From Macrothele yani (lineage: Eukaryota; Arthropoda; Arachnida; Araneae; Macrothelidae): a stretch of DNA of 64,000 nucleotides. The translations under genes and the position numbers were made by a program. The stretch covers positions 99,856,316 through 99,920,315 of the forward strand of contig CM077027.1 of NCBI GenBank assembly GCA_039090855.1, in the 5' to 3' direction. How positions within the stretch are numbered: the first letter of the stretch is position 1; each line of letters opens with the position of its first letter. The notes beneath the pieces are model-generated. The model was not told the DNA's origin and made no database searches. It saw nothing but the letters and a program-made list of their open reading frames with translations. This document shows positions 32,070-43,060 of the stretch, piece by piece.

Positions 32070-33471
32070 AATACTGTTGAAATAGCAGTTGCCTCTAACT
32101 TGACACCAGGGTGCCTACTAGTCGTCAAAATTATGAACGTCACAAAAAAAGTCATGAATTCAGGAAAGGGTCATGAAAGTCAAGAAAAAAGTCATTAATT
32201 TTGCTTTGTGGTCATGAATTTCTTTTTATATTTAGTAATTCTCCATGCATCAACCACATAAGACATAAATGTGGATTCCATATAATGATCCAGGTGTTAA
32301 AAGAAAAAAATGTTTTAGTGTAGAAATATATGTATAAAATGTTTACAAAACTTTGTGGTCAATTTAGCAATTTAAATTATACTGCTTATAGTCGTGACAG
32401 TTCCAAATATAAATGTTAGAAGGGTGTGTAATGAAATCGTTTTGCACAATGTTGAGTATTTCGGCTTACTTCAGGTGCAGTCAAAGTATGATGAGTCAGA
32501 TTTTTGTTACTAGTAGAAAGGAGGGGGTACTTTTTCCATAGAAAAAGGAACAGTGTGTCTTCCATCTTTAATGTGTGTGTGTGTGTGTGTGTGCATGCAT
32601 ATGTATATGTATACTTGGATATGCACAGACACACATCACATGCACGAAAGACTTAAAATTTGTAATGAAAATTGTTAATTGGCCATGAAATTGCATTTCC
32701 CAAATTTGGTAGATACCTTGTAAACAGATGTAATTAAAATACTAGTCAGCCGCAATGAGTACATGATTTTTTTACTCACAGCTCCTAATAGAAAAGTATA
32801 AAGATCTGTAAAAATGTGGTGGACCAATCTTTTAATTTTCATATGACAACAGAAACTGTGTAAATTTATTCCCTGATTGTTAAGCACTAGTCATTCCACT
32901 ATGCACATAAGGCTTCATGAAGTCGAAGTCTTATTTGCACAGATGCTATCTTTCCTAAAGTAACTGCAGCAAGGGAAGATCACAGCTGTGTCAACTTAGT
33001 CGTCCTGTTCCTCTGTGCAGTTAATCAGAGATATCAGCTGTACGTGTTGCAAAGTTCTTCCTTCACTACCTTTTTGAAGTGGATTATATTTAGAAAATTG
33101 GTTTCACAGTGTGTGGACCACAGGACTTGCATGCAGACATCTTGCGGCTTCCACCCGACTGCGGCCTGCCTTGTGTCTTCTGATACTTTCCTTTACACCT
33201 CAGTTCACCTGTTAAATGTCTCGCAGACGTTACAACAAATCTGCTCTCTCAAAATCCTTTTTTTACTTCACCCTGTCTGCAAACGATGTGATGCACACCA
33301 CTGCAATAGCCCCCTACCCTTAGGATGCTGCTCTGTTTTTCTTTCTTTCTCCTTGTACATCAACCAATGAGAAGACTGAACATTGCTATTTTGAAACTAC
33401 TGAATGTAAACTTTTGTGTTCAGCTTTCCATTGTTGAATTGGTTTCATAACACTAAAGGCAGGTTATGCAC
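32070..33471. other. No gene; simple repeats and a possible hAT-like end
   Basis: A TG microsatellite lies at about 32572-32594, followed by a CATGCATATGTATATGTATA run. CAGGGTGCCTACTAG at 32107 resembles a hAT terminus, and an inverted GGTAGATACCTTG ends near 32717, but their flanks do not match. No coding similarity. Confidence 0.35.
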
Positions 33472-34029
33472 AGACATTTCACTCAGCTTTTATGATTAAA
33501 TTTTATAAGTGTCTTTGGTCTTGTACACTATCTTGGAGTTGAAGAAAAGTAGGGTTTATTTTGATACTTTTCATTTTGAGTAAAATATTTTCATGTAGAT
33601 AATCTGTCAATAAAGGGAAAAGTAAGTTCTTTGCATACGGTGTTTGTGTTTCAAACCACAGAAAAGTTGTTCATGTTAGCCAGTTCTTGAGTTATCCATG
33701 TTTTATTTTCATTTCAAACCACTGCCTTTAAATAATTTGATGTACTACCAAATCACTTTCGTGTAATAGATGGCCCAAAAGATAAAGCAGGAGCCAGGGA
33801 TTGTCCACGAAGAGGCTACTATGGAATTAGAGGAAGGAGAGCACGAAGAAAACCATGAATCTCCTCAGGCCCTTACTGGAATGGGTCTTTTGAGTGTGAT
33901 GTATGAATCCATAAAGGATGCTGCTTCAGCAGATAAAAAGGTAAACTTTATTGAATCTTTAAATTCATTTGTCAAGTACTGTAAATTTGTTAGACATTTC
34001 ACTCAGCTTTTATGATTAAATTTTATAAG
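33472..34029. repeat. Exact 38-bp direct repeats flanking the candidate exon
   Basis: The same 38-base sequence, beginning AGACATTTCACTCAGC and ending TTTTATAAG, occurs at 33472-33509 and 33992-34029, 520 bases apart. Confidence 0.85.
33770..33938 (+). CDS. Candidate host exon encoding an acidic N-terminus (56 aa)
   Basis: An open frame starts ATGGCCCAAAAG right after a pyrimidine-containing TTTCGTGTAATAG, which could be a splice acceptor, and ends at AAAAG followed by GTAAAC, a good splice donor. The peptide begins MAQKIKQEPG and is rich in E (ELEEGEHEE), followed by a hydrophobic stretch GMGLLSVMYESIKDA. IKQE fits the psi-K-x-E sumoylation pattern common in nuclear regulators. Codon use looks less AT-biased than the surroundings. 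I do not recognise the gene, find no partner exons, and the 38-bp repeats on both sides raise the possibility that it is a transposed or duplicated fragment. Confidence 0.35.
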
Positions 34030-34214
34030 AATTTCTGGCATTGGATCACATGATGCACCAACTCTAATAAAAAAAAATGTTTTTGGTTTGCTTTCTGAAT
34101 TCAGCCTGCTCAACCTACATAGTGTTTCACTAGGTAGTCCCCCTACCCCAAGAATGAGTCATATTTTGCAACACTACTTAGAAACATAACATGTGGTTTA
34201 CAATGCACCTTAGT

Positions 34215-34510
34215 TCATGGAAATGTAGCACCATTCACAGTAAATGCCGAAAATGTCCTCCACTCGAACATGGCACTGCATATTATCAAAGGTCCTCCAC
34301 AGCATGTCCTCATCAATAGTCCCAATTGCTGCACTGATGTTGCTTTCTGGCACTGCATATTATCAAAGGTCCTCCACAGCATGTCCTCATCAATAGTCCC
34401 AATTGCTGCACTGATGTTGCTTTCTAAGTCTTTTAATGTGTGAGGCTTATTGCTGTTGTCAGCACGACACTTCAAATATCCCCATAAGAGAAATCGGGTG
34501 AACGCATACC
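34215..34510 (-). pseudogene. IS630/Tc1-like transposase C-terminal fragment
   Basis: On the minus strand FLLWGYLKCRADNSNKPHTL leads into LKDLESNISAAIGTIDEDML and WRTFDNMQC, then, in another frame after a duplication, RVEDIFGIYCEW. This matches the tail of the transposase type found with an N-terminal DUF4817-like domain in arthropod genomes, where FFLWG follows the last catalytic residue. A 77-bp tandem duplication (34271-34347 and 34348-34424) repeats part of the tail and shifts the frame. No catalytic residues remain in the fragment. Confidence 0.55.
34271..34424 (+). repeat. 77-bp tandem duplication
   Basis: TGGCACTGCATATTATCAAA begins both units (34271 and 34348), which appear identical throughout. 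It lies inside the transposase fragment and is a recent event. Confidence 0.92.
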
Positions 34511-34736
34511 TGCCAAGTTTTGCAGTTTAACCCATAAAATGCATGAAAATTGTACTTGTTTCACGGTTATTTCACGAATGACATATTTTGCAGATCTGCA
34601 CCCCCTCCCCCAACGTCTGTCCGGTTTTGAGGGGAGAATAAGAGTCCCGAAAAACCATTGCACCTGCATATTCTGATTTACCCGATCACATTCACTTCGT
34701 ACCACTTTGCGTCTCCAATCCCCTCTGCTTGCAACC

Positions 34737-34737
<1 letters not shown>

Positions 34738-34777
<40 letters not shown>
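34738..34777 (+). repeat. (GA)n microsatellite
   Basis: About 20 uninterrupted AG units. Confidence 0.95.
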
Positions 34778-34780
<3 letters not shown>

Positions 34781-34887
34781 ACTGTTTAAAAGCTGTAGGA
34801 TTGGGATTAACTTCTAAAAGAAAGAGATTAAAAGTTTCAGCCTCAGATATGAAATTTTAAATTGTGTTTTTGAAAGTATTCCTAACA

Positions 34888-35240
34888 CAGACCTGCCAAC
34901 TGTTACGATTTTATCTTATTTAGTACGATAAATCGTGCTGCAGTATGCTAATACGATTTTGCATAAAAAATATGATTTTTTTTAAAATAATCATGTTTTC
35001 CCCAATTTTTTCCTTTCTTAGACAGAAGCCTTGTAGCAGAATCGTGGCGACAGTCATTGTACGTCGCAGATTAATTTTTGTCCTGCAGACAAAAACAACA
35101 TCCCCAGAACCCTATTAAACCATCTTGCAGACTCCCTATCATAGATGTAAGTAGTCTGCCTTTCAAAATTTCCGAAAACGGAAGTTAGGCGTAGTGAGGA
35201 TTTCTTCTGTAATCATAATTGTTTTTTTCTCGTGAAGGAC
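34888..35240. repeat. hAT-like end (CAGACCTGCC) followed by S2 and S1 units
   Basis: CAGACCTGCCAACTGTTACG at 34888 resembles the ends of the hAT relic at 35492-37285. A similar CATACCTGCCAAG lies at 34505. From 35030 an S2 unit (GTAGCAGAATCGTGGCGAC) and an S1 block (TCTTCTGTAATCATAATTGT) follow. Confidence 0.45.
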
Positions 35241-35491
35241 GATGTACATCGCAGAATTATTTTGTACTCATCCCTGTAGCAGAATCGCGTCGACGGCCAA
35301 CATACATCGCAGATTTATTTTGTACTCATCTCCGTAGAAACGCGACGACGTACATCGGAGGTTTATTTTGTACCCATCCCAGTAGCAGAGTAGTGGCGAC
35401 AGCCGACGTACGTCGCAGATTTATTTTGTACTCACCCCGTAAAAGAATCTCGGTGACGTACATCGTAGGTTTATTTTGTACTCGATCCGTA
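35241..35491 (+). repeat. S2 minisatellite, left part
   Basis: Four units of about 47-58 bases with a core GTAGCAGAATCGCG, GACGTACATCGCAG and TTTATTTTGTACTCATCCC, starting near 35275, 35334, 35383 and 35440. The last is interrupted by the hAT relic and resumes at 37286. Confidence 0.75.
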
Positions 35492-37285
35492 CATAGCTGC
35501 CAATCTTTCAGATTCACCTGGAAAGCTTCCGATTTTGGGGAGTTTTTCCGATATTTCGATCGGAAAATGATTTCTTCCGATTTTTCATTCTCATACCAAA
35601 AATCGATATTTTTTTCTCCCCATTTCAAGAGCAAAAAAAAAAAAAAAAATCTTTATTCCACTTCTAAAAATCCTTAACACGAGATGATTAAAAAGAAAAA
35701 TTCTCCTTATTTCCACTGTGAAAAGAAATTACGAGCGGCACGGTTTTCTGCTTACACGTGGACTTTTGGATGGATCGGAGTACCTTCCCCTGCACAAGCG
35801 ACACAATGCTGGTGACAATTCCCATCAGGCTATTCAGCTGCGTAACGTAAGGTTACAATCACGTTCTCCTCTTGCTGTCCCCTCCCCGGTTCTCCTTTTC
35901 AGATAACGCATTCTTCGTCCCCGGGGTGGCAGCTTCTCAGAGGCCAGCGTGGGTGTGTCTTGCATTCCAGCACTCCCAGTTCGAAATGCTATTTCAGAAC
36001 ATAGTTATCGTAGAAAAAAATTCAAACGGATTTGAAATCTGTGGAATTTTTAAGCCCAGATCGATACCCAACATGACGAAATTAAGCAAAAGCTGCCAGT
36101 TTTGTGAAATTAAAAATGCATTAGGCATGGTTTCGTAACTTCTTCGGTGGCAATAAATTTGACCTAACAAAGGAATGCTACTGTAAGAGGAAGTTGGGGG
36201 AAAAAAAGTCCTATGTTCATTCGAGCCTGTGCTTCTCCGGCAATGATTTATTTTGCTGGTCTATTAGTCAGTTAGTTTTCTACGCTTTTCAATCGTGCTT
36301 TTTTTGTTCGTCGCTCGATAACGTGCATAAAAATGTCTTGGCTTGATTCAACAAAATTAATATGTTGGGGTACTATTTTTTTCCTCTGCAAATTGCATCT
36401 CTTTAAGCTGTTACTGTTTTACTACTGCAGTTTTACTCACATTTTTTTTTCAAGTGTCAATAAATTTAGTATTAGTGATTTGCTATGAGCAGCAATATGA
36501 AAGGGAAGAAAAAAGTACTATAAAACATTCCGTGATGCGTATTCTGCGAAATTCCCGTGTATTGCAAAATCTTCAAAAAATGAAAAATATGCATTTTGCA
36601 CTGCGTGTCATGTAATTTCAGCATTTCTCGTGGTGGAAGGAATGATATTACTAATCATATTTCTAGTGTCTAGTACAAATCTAATGTTGACTGCGTGGAA
36701 AAAAAATATGAAATTAACTTCCTTTGTTAAAAGTTTTAATGAACTGGATGCGATTCGTGCAAAATGTTTGTTCACTTCGTCTTTAGTTGAGCATAATTTA
36801 CCAATTAGTGTCACCCATTTATTTCATTTTTTTTTATTTGACTGTCTCATCGTCCGTCTCTCCTTAAGGTAATCCTAGAATGAAAATGGTTTGTTTTTGA
36901 AAACATTTTAGTTTGTTCCGTGACGGCGTAGGATATGATCCTATTGGATTTGGGGGTCAAAGGGTGTGGAACATTCTTCCCTTTAGATGAAAGCTTCCAT
37001 AAAAATAAATTTTTGTCTCTTTATAGGCCATAATGTTATAGCATAGTAATGAGAAATTCTGTATGGATAATCGAAATTAACGTGGCGATAAATTCAAACG
37101 TCTGTAGTTATATCAATTAAAAGTTGATACTTGAGTTAGGTAACATATCCTTTTTTAATCGATATGTTCAGTACATTTAATCAATATGCGCGACAAGTAA
37201 TTTCATTGAATATATCGATGAAAAATTTCATCGCATATATCTATTCTTTTTTACGATTTTCGGTTTCTGAAAGTTGGCAGGTATG
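35492..37285 (+). mobile_element. Degenerate hAT relic inside the S2 minisatellite
   Basis: The left end CATAGCTGCCAATCTTTCAG and the inverted right end CATACCTGCCAACTTTCAG are similar. S2 sequence on the two sides rejoins when the segment is removed (GTACTCGATCCGTA against CCCATAGAAGAATC), although the target duplication is decayed. A BED-like zinc-finger fragment lies at 36490-36720. The rest of the interior is not recognisable. Confidence 0.55.
36490..36720 (+). pseudogene. hAT transposase N-terminal zinc-finger fragment
   Basis: Translation gives YKTFRDAYSAKFPCIAKSSK, then YAFCTACHV and, after a frameshift at about 36612, NFSISRGGRNDITNHISSV. This is the N-terminal zinc-binding region of ZBED5-like hAT transposases: F-C-x-x-C followed by F-S-I-x-x-G-G-x-N-D-I-x-x-H. 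It would bind the element's DNA ends. The catalytic and dimerisation domains are not visible downstream, so this is a deleted, dead copy. Its position inside inverted ends at 35492 and 37285 supports the assignment. Confidence 0.6.
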
Positions 37286-37600
37286 CCCATAGAAGAATCA
37301 CGGCGACGGGCGATGTACATCCCAGATTTATTTTGTACCCACCCCCAGAGAAGAATCGCGTGATGACCGAGGTACATCACATATTCATTTTGTACTAATC
37401 CTTATAGCAGAATCACGGCGATGGCCGTTGCACATCGCAGATATATTTTGGTCCTGCAGACAAAAACGACATCCCCAGAACCCGATTAAACCGTCTTGCC
37501 AGATCTCTTAAGATACAAATTTTCCGCCTCTCAAAATTTCCAAAAATGGAAGTTAGGCAATGTGGGGATTTCTCTCGTAATCGTAATTTTTTTTTCTAAT
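37286..37600 (+). repeat. S2 minisatellite, right part, then an S1 block
   Basis: Units with AGAAGAATCACGGCGACGGG, AGAAGAATCGCGTGATGACC and AGCAGAATCACGGCGATGGC, then an S1 block TCTCTCGTAATCGTAATTTT at about 37570. It continues the array to the left of the hAT relic. Confidence 0.7.
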
Positions 37601-37920
37601 AATTAACAACATAAAAGTGTTTGCTAATTAGATTTAATTAGTTTCTCAATAAAATTTTGATGTAGGGAAAAATTCCCTACATTCTCTTCATCAAGAATTT
37701 ATATAGCTGAAATAGGCTTCAAAAATTATCAGTATGCGTTGTGTTACGTTTTTTGGATCTGAGAGGTTTGCAGGTCAGCTAACATGTTGGCACAAAAGTG
37801 TGAAGGTCAGAACCTCAGTTAAAGAAAAAAGTTACTGCAATATCGTAATAATTCGGTAGTTACTAATGAAACCTTTATCTGTGTGTATAACCTCGATGAT
37901 AATGTACTATGCATCGATTT
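37601..37920. other. No recognisable feature
   Basis: AT-rich non-coding sequence between S1/S2 repeats and a truncated SINE. Confidence 0.35.
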
Positions 37921-37922
37921 AA

Positions 37923-38037
37923 TGCCGCCCCAGTGGTCTAAGCACTGTCTTATGACTCTTTGTCCTAGTGGGTCTGGGTTCGAATCCCAGTGGGGCAGGG
38001 ATGTTGTGTTTGTCTTATGGCACTGGCTCTCTCTCTC
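37923..38037 (+). mobile_element. 3'-truncated SINE copy 9
   Basis: Head with a short deletion in the A-box region (GCCGCCCCAGTGGTCTAAGC), B box GGTTCGAATCC, and body up to CTGGCTCTCTCTC. It ends abruptly without an A tail. Confidence 0.8.
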
Positions 38038-38362
38038 CAACCTGATTTTAAGGTCAAAGGTTATTGTGACTTTGAAATGGTCAACCCAATTTTTCTTTCA
38101 GTACATGCTTTAAAAGCTCATAAAATGCTCAAAAAAGGCACAAATTTCAACTTTCTAGCCCAATTAGGCAATGAGATAAGAGTACTCAGATTTTCCGTAG
38201 GTCATGATTTTCAAGGTCATGTAATTTGTAACCCAGTGTTTGGACAGAGCTAAAATTTGGAACATATGCATAAGTCTACATGACTAAACAATCACACTGA
38301 ATTTCAAGGAAATCAAAAGGAGTCAGGTTGAAAATGGCTATTCATTGACATGGAATGACTTA
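38038..38362. repeat. Isolated terminus of the long-TIR transposon type
   Basis: Ends with TTGACATGGAATGACTTAAA, the inverted form of the GTCATTCCATGTCAA terminus, preceded by an AATTTCAAGGAAATC block equivalent to AATTTCATCAAAATC in the complete TIRs. No partner arm or gene is nearby. Confidence 0.5.
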
Positions 38363-39737
38363 AAGAGGGATAATTCTGGCACCTCTGAATTACATAAAAT
38401 TGTTATATCACCAACTGCTAATTTGTGTCTTGCTCTAAGGAGGGTAAAATGTGGATTTTTTTTCCCTCTCACTTTTGCTCATAGTACAGTCTGTGAACTT
38501 GCAAGAGGAAAAGCTACGAAGTTGTACTTGCTTCCACTATCTTTCTCACATGAAATCTGAGACTACTCTCATTTCCAAACACACATACCTTTGTTGCAAG
38601 TGTGAACCACAGGCTAAACACACATTCACTTCCTGTCACCCGATTAGCTATCCTGGTTCAGTGGTATTGATTACAAATGCTCACTGTGAAACCCCCAGGG
38701 TCTTTTCACATATCCTTCCTTGCATAAATGGGGTATTAAGATCTTCTACCCATTTGGAGGAAGAGTTGTACAAATACAGCAATGAAGTAGTGGTCAATGA
38801 TTCCAGTTTCTTGTATCACTTTCTGTTTGTTTATGGCCTTCCATCTCTGATGTTAGATATGAGTTGAAGTGTATTAAAAATAAATAAATAGCTTTTCTAA
38901 CATTCCTTCTTCCATTTCGCTATTGCCTCTGCTAACTCTAGTGAAAGGTATACAATGTACTCTACCATTGTCAGGAATCGAGATTTCATCTCAATGAACA
39001 GGATATCATGATCTGAAGTTCTTTTTCTTTTAATAGCTGACCATAGAGCTAAGTATCAGTGGGTGGATGGGTAGCTGAAATGGTTCTCAAAAATTATCTT
39101 GTTTTATGTTTACCTGTGGCTGTAAATTTGATGTGGCATTATTCCCAGTAACAAACCAAGGAATTAAACAGAACTGTAGTTTTAGTCTTGGAAAACATAG
39201 TATTTGTTAACATATTTTTAGATGTGATAATTAGCAATTGCAAATAAAAAATATTGCAATGGAGTGTTCACAGTTATGATGCAAAAATGATGTGGTTTTA
39301 CGACTACATTCTCCATTTGTGATTTAACCAGACTTCAATTTGAACAATAGCATGAACTTCTGTCTAACTACACAATGTCTTACTTTTCACAGTATCTTTG
39401 ATGTGGCATGTACAGAGTTGTATAAAAATAAAACTTATTCTGCGTACACAACCACTGAAACGGAATACTTGCTGCAAACCTGTGAAGAGTGAACCATGAT
39501 GAAAATAGAATAAGATAACTTAAAGAAAAATCAATGAAATGTTGAGTAATTTTTGGAACATTACAGATTCCAATGAGGACAAAATAAGTACATTGCAACT
39601 AAATGTGCAGCAAAATGCGTGAATGGACCTTTGCAGAAAAACATTAAAATATTATACCATGAATCTCATAAAAACAAGAGGTTAAAGAAAGTTTTTATAT
39701 CCAGAAAAAACAGTTGCGTCAATGAACCTTCAAAAAT
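38363..39737. other. No recognisable gene
   Basis: A 138-codon plus-strand frame (38451-38867) has no family resemblance, an unusual composition and no splice context, so I do not call it. The rest is AT-rich non-coding sequence. Confidence 0.4.
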
Positions 39738-40541
39738 TATAAATAGCAGGGCCGGAAAATTACCGGTCGCCTGGGCACAAAAAAATTTGGTTCTTGTGCC
39801 CAACTTTTTTTTACTTCAAATTTCGTAATTTGCAGTCATTACTTTGAGTTCGTAGATGCAAAATGTAACTTCAACAAATTGTGATTTAATAAAATCAAAC
39901 CGAAATTTTCTGCTTTGATCGCATTTATAAATTATGTCAGTTTTTATCCTGAACCGTGTTTTTCAAGCAGATAAATGCGATTAAATCCTCTGAGTCACGT
40001 GACTAACCTGTCAGATCGCGGAAGCATTGAAGATCACACTATTTGGTTTAAGCTGCCGGACCGGGAGCAGAAACAATGAGACGCGGCGACGCCCATTGCA
40101 GATTCTCGAAAAAGTTTGCAGACTGTTTTTCTATTTTCTTAACATTAATTGATTTTGAGATTTCTTTAAATTTTAAAACAAAGGAAGGGAAATTTTCACG
40201 CATTTTTAACGTTGGCTCCCGTTTAAGATGTAAAGCTGTAATCGATAGATCACGTAGACAATTATAATCAATAGATGCCCCCTCCCCCTCATTTTATTTT
40301 AGCTTTCATCTCGGAAGCGATATTTTTATGCACTTTTAACACACCACACACGTTTGATGTGTGTGATGATTAAAAGGACATGCAGACATTTCGAAAGCTA
40401 ATGGTCGCAATTCGTCCTTTTTTTTTCGCATGGAGTCCTAAATTTTAATCTAACTGAAAGTTAAATTAAGATGATTTCTTTTTTTTTTTTCTTTTTTTAC
40501 AAGAGGCATACCATACCTTTTTTTTTTTTTCTTTTTTTTTT

Positions 40542-41354
40542 GCCGCCCGTTGGCGCAGTGGTCTCAGCGATGACCTCTGATCATTCGTCCGAAAATGGTC
40601 CGGGTTCGAATCCCGGTGAGGCATGGATGTTGTGTTTGTCTTACCGCACTGGCTCTCTCCCTTCTCTGGAACCAGTGGCCCTAAATTAGGGATGGGCGGC
40701 TGCTTTTAGCTCATTGAGTTGCTAACGGTGGTCGTTAACCCTTTAAGCGGCCGATGTACCAGAAACAAATGATGTCCCACAATTTCTGCGCTCCCCAAAG
40801 AGAAATGCTTATATAGCGGCCGGGTTTTATGAAAGCTATGGCAAAACAATTCCTCTCCCCCTCTCACGTCAACAGTACCTAGCATAAACCTGTCACAACC
40901 AACCAGCACCACTTCCCACCATAACCCTACCCTGGTGCTAGGAGCTCCCTTGTAGTCCATTGTTCTCCGCTCAAGGTCCCAAGGCATGATGGGAAAGGGC
41001 AAGTACCACTGACACGAGCATCACACTACTGGGTAGAAAGAAACAAGCGATTCAAACATCTTTCCTCTCCTTTGTTAGGATCGTAGCCATTATTATAGCC
41101 TTTTCAGCACGTAATCACTCCGAAAGGATTAGTGTCAATCATCCCCATAAATGACTACTTTGAATAAGAAAGCTAAGGGGAAAGCAACACTCTCTGATGC
41201 GCAGGGTCACTCTCAACCGCACCTTCGGCTCACTTATTAGACAGCGAATATATCCGTTGGAGCTGATTTCAGCCCATTTTGCTAAACCCGAGTTAACTCG
41301 TTCCAGCCGGTTAAAGGGTTAAAACCCCCATTAAAAAAAAAAAAAAAAAAAAAA
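40542..41354 (+). mobile_element. tRNA-derived SINE copy 10, split by a MITE
   Basis: SINE head and body run from 40542 to GGTCGTTAA at 40738, and resume at 41319 with TTAAAACCCCCATTAAAA and an A tail to 41354. The B box is GGTTCGAATCC. A clear duplication of the SINE itself was not found because both sides are homopolymer-rich. Confidence 0.85.
40739..41318. mobile_element. piggyBac-type MITE (580 bp) with TTAA duplication
   Basis: The terminal repeats are CCCTTTAAGCGGC and, inverted, CCCTTTAACCGGC, flanked by TTAA at 40735-40738 and 41319-41322. There is no transposase frame. The CCCTTT tip and TTAA target point to mobilisation by a piggyBac-like transposase. Confidence 0.85.
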
Positions 41355-41399
41355 GCATTTTTAAAGCGTTTTCTGTTTCCGCGGCTGTCATCTTTCCGT

Positions 41400-41870
41400 A
41401 AGTTGGCGTTGCAACTTTTTTTTCCCTTTTGCTTCCAGATAGCTTCACTTCAGTATTCAGTTAGATTGATAAGGCCTCATTTTTTTGTTCTTCCTCTTTA
41501 TTATTTTTTTAAAATCATATTTTTACACATTTTTATTGTCCGTCTTGTATTTGTAACGGTTGCATTACAACGAGGCATTCCAGAAGTGGATCGCAGATTT
41601 TGCGTTTTTTGGCTTCGGAAACGGAGCCATGTGGCATTTCGGAAGTTGACGGTAGCATTTTATTTTATCATTTTTACTTCCAGATGGCTTTATCTCGGAT
41701 TTTTTTTTTCTAAAACCACATCTTTACATATTGTTTAACGTCCCCTGCTTCGTTTCCAGAGCCGTATTACATGGTACTCCGGAAGCTGTCGGTTGCAATT
41801 TTTTTTGGCTATTATTTTCTTCCAAATAGTTTCATCTCGGATTGATAAGGTTAAAAGTTTTTTTTTTTTT
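41400..41870 (+). repeat. Three diverged units of about 150 bp inside the hAT element
   Basis: Repeating blocks are TTCCAGATAGCTTCA or similar, TCTCGGATTGATAAGG, CACATTTTTATTGTCC-like and GGCATTCCAGAAG-like. They begin near 41425, 41675 and 41815 and are unequal in length. Confidence 0.6.
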
Positions 41871-42135
41871 TTCATATTCTTTTTTATGTTCTGATTTTTA
41901 TCAAAACTAGAACCCTGAGATTTATATACCGATTTTGAATTTCATTTAGCAGTCAGTAGTTTGGGTGAATAGGCAGTGCTTAGTACACTTATATTATTGC
42001 TCTTTGTTCCGACATCATCACCATGCATTACGTTTGTGCATGATACTTTGAAATTTGTTTTCCTTTCACCTGGCACCTAAATTTTGGAGCTGGCTCCTAG
42101 ATCTGGAGCTTATTTTTCCAGCCCTGATATAAATA

Positions 42136-42482
42136 AAATAATATTTTCAACAACTTAATTCAAAAATATAGACTTACAAAAAATATATAAAAAAAAATTG
42201 TAATTTAATGACTGGCAACTGCAAGAGAAACCTGACAATAAAATTAAAATTATTTCTATGTAAACTAAATGTTTGATACAATTCCTATATACATTGAGAA
42301 CAAACAGGCCTTGATAAAATTTAGAGGCCAAAAACTTCTGTAAAAACAAAAGAACTCAGATGTGAAAAATAATCGAAAGTTCAAGTTAAAATAAAATTAA
42401 GTATATTAATCTAAGTAAAGCCTTGAGTAAGTGTTTTAATTTCTGTAAATAATTTTTTTTAATCTACAAGCATAAGCTATCT
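42136..42482. other. No recognisable feature
   Basis: AT-rich sequence between the hAT target duplication and the left TIR of the 11 kb element. Confidence 0.35.
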
Positions 42483-43060
42483 GGTTCATTCCATGTCAAA
42501 TTAACACAATTTTAATATGAATTTTAACTCACCATCTCAGATTTCGATGAAACTTGGCACAGAGGTAGCCTACATATAGATGAAGAAAAATACCCAATTT
42601 TATTAAAATATATCGACCCATTTTGAAAATACGGCGATGTGAAGTTGTCAAAAATCGTCAACCCCCCCCCCCCCCACTGCCATAATTTCAAATTGCTGTA
42701 GCAACTTTCCTAATTAAACTAAAATGATGGGAGAGGTGTCATTTTGCAGCATTTTCCAAGAGCTTTCGTATGATATACAACACAATATGGGTTTCAGATG
42801 TTGAAAATTGTTTTTCAAATTTAAATTTAAATTTAAATTTTTAATTTATCAAAAACTGCATCTTCAAAATTTTTCAAAAAATTATATACAACACTTCACA
42901 TTATTGTTAACTAATTCCCTAAGTATGAAAGTGGGACTGTCATGGGTTCACATTTTTATAAAATTTCAAAAATACATATTTCACTAAAAAAATGACATTT
43001 TTGTAAAATTTATAGATTTAAGCGAAAATATACATAACTTACCCTTAAGTAAATCTTCAC
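42483..43060 (+). repeat. Left terminal inverted repeat of copy 2
   Basis: Matches 52978-53534 inverted, including ACCATCTCAGATTT, TAGCCTACATATAGATGAAG-like and CATGACAGTCCCACTTTCAT (inverted in this arm). A C run lies near 42663-42677. Confidence 0.88.

Larger units (their letters stand above)
39746..42127. mobile_element. Non-autonomous hAT-type element with a nested SINE and MITE
   Basis: The ends are CAGGGCCGGAAAAT (left) and, inverted, CAGGGCTGGAAAAA (right). TATAAATA is duplicated exactly at 39738-39745 and 42128-42135 (8 bp, hAT-like). There is no transposase inside. It holds the SINE at 40542-41354 and a short tandem array at 41400-41870. Confidence 0.75.

Noticed and set aside
32107..32717. 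Complete hAT-type MITE with ends CAGGGTGCCTAC and CAAGGTATCTAC
   Set aside because: The 8-base flanks do not match and similarity is limited to the tips.
38451..38867. 138-codon open frame as a gene
   Set aside because: No recognisable motif, odd composition, and no splice or promoter context.
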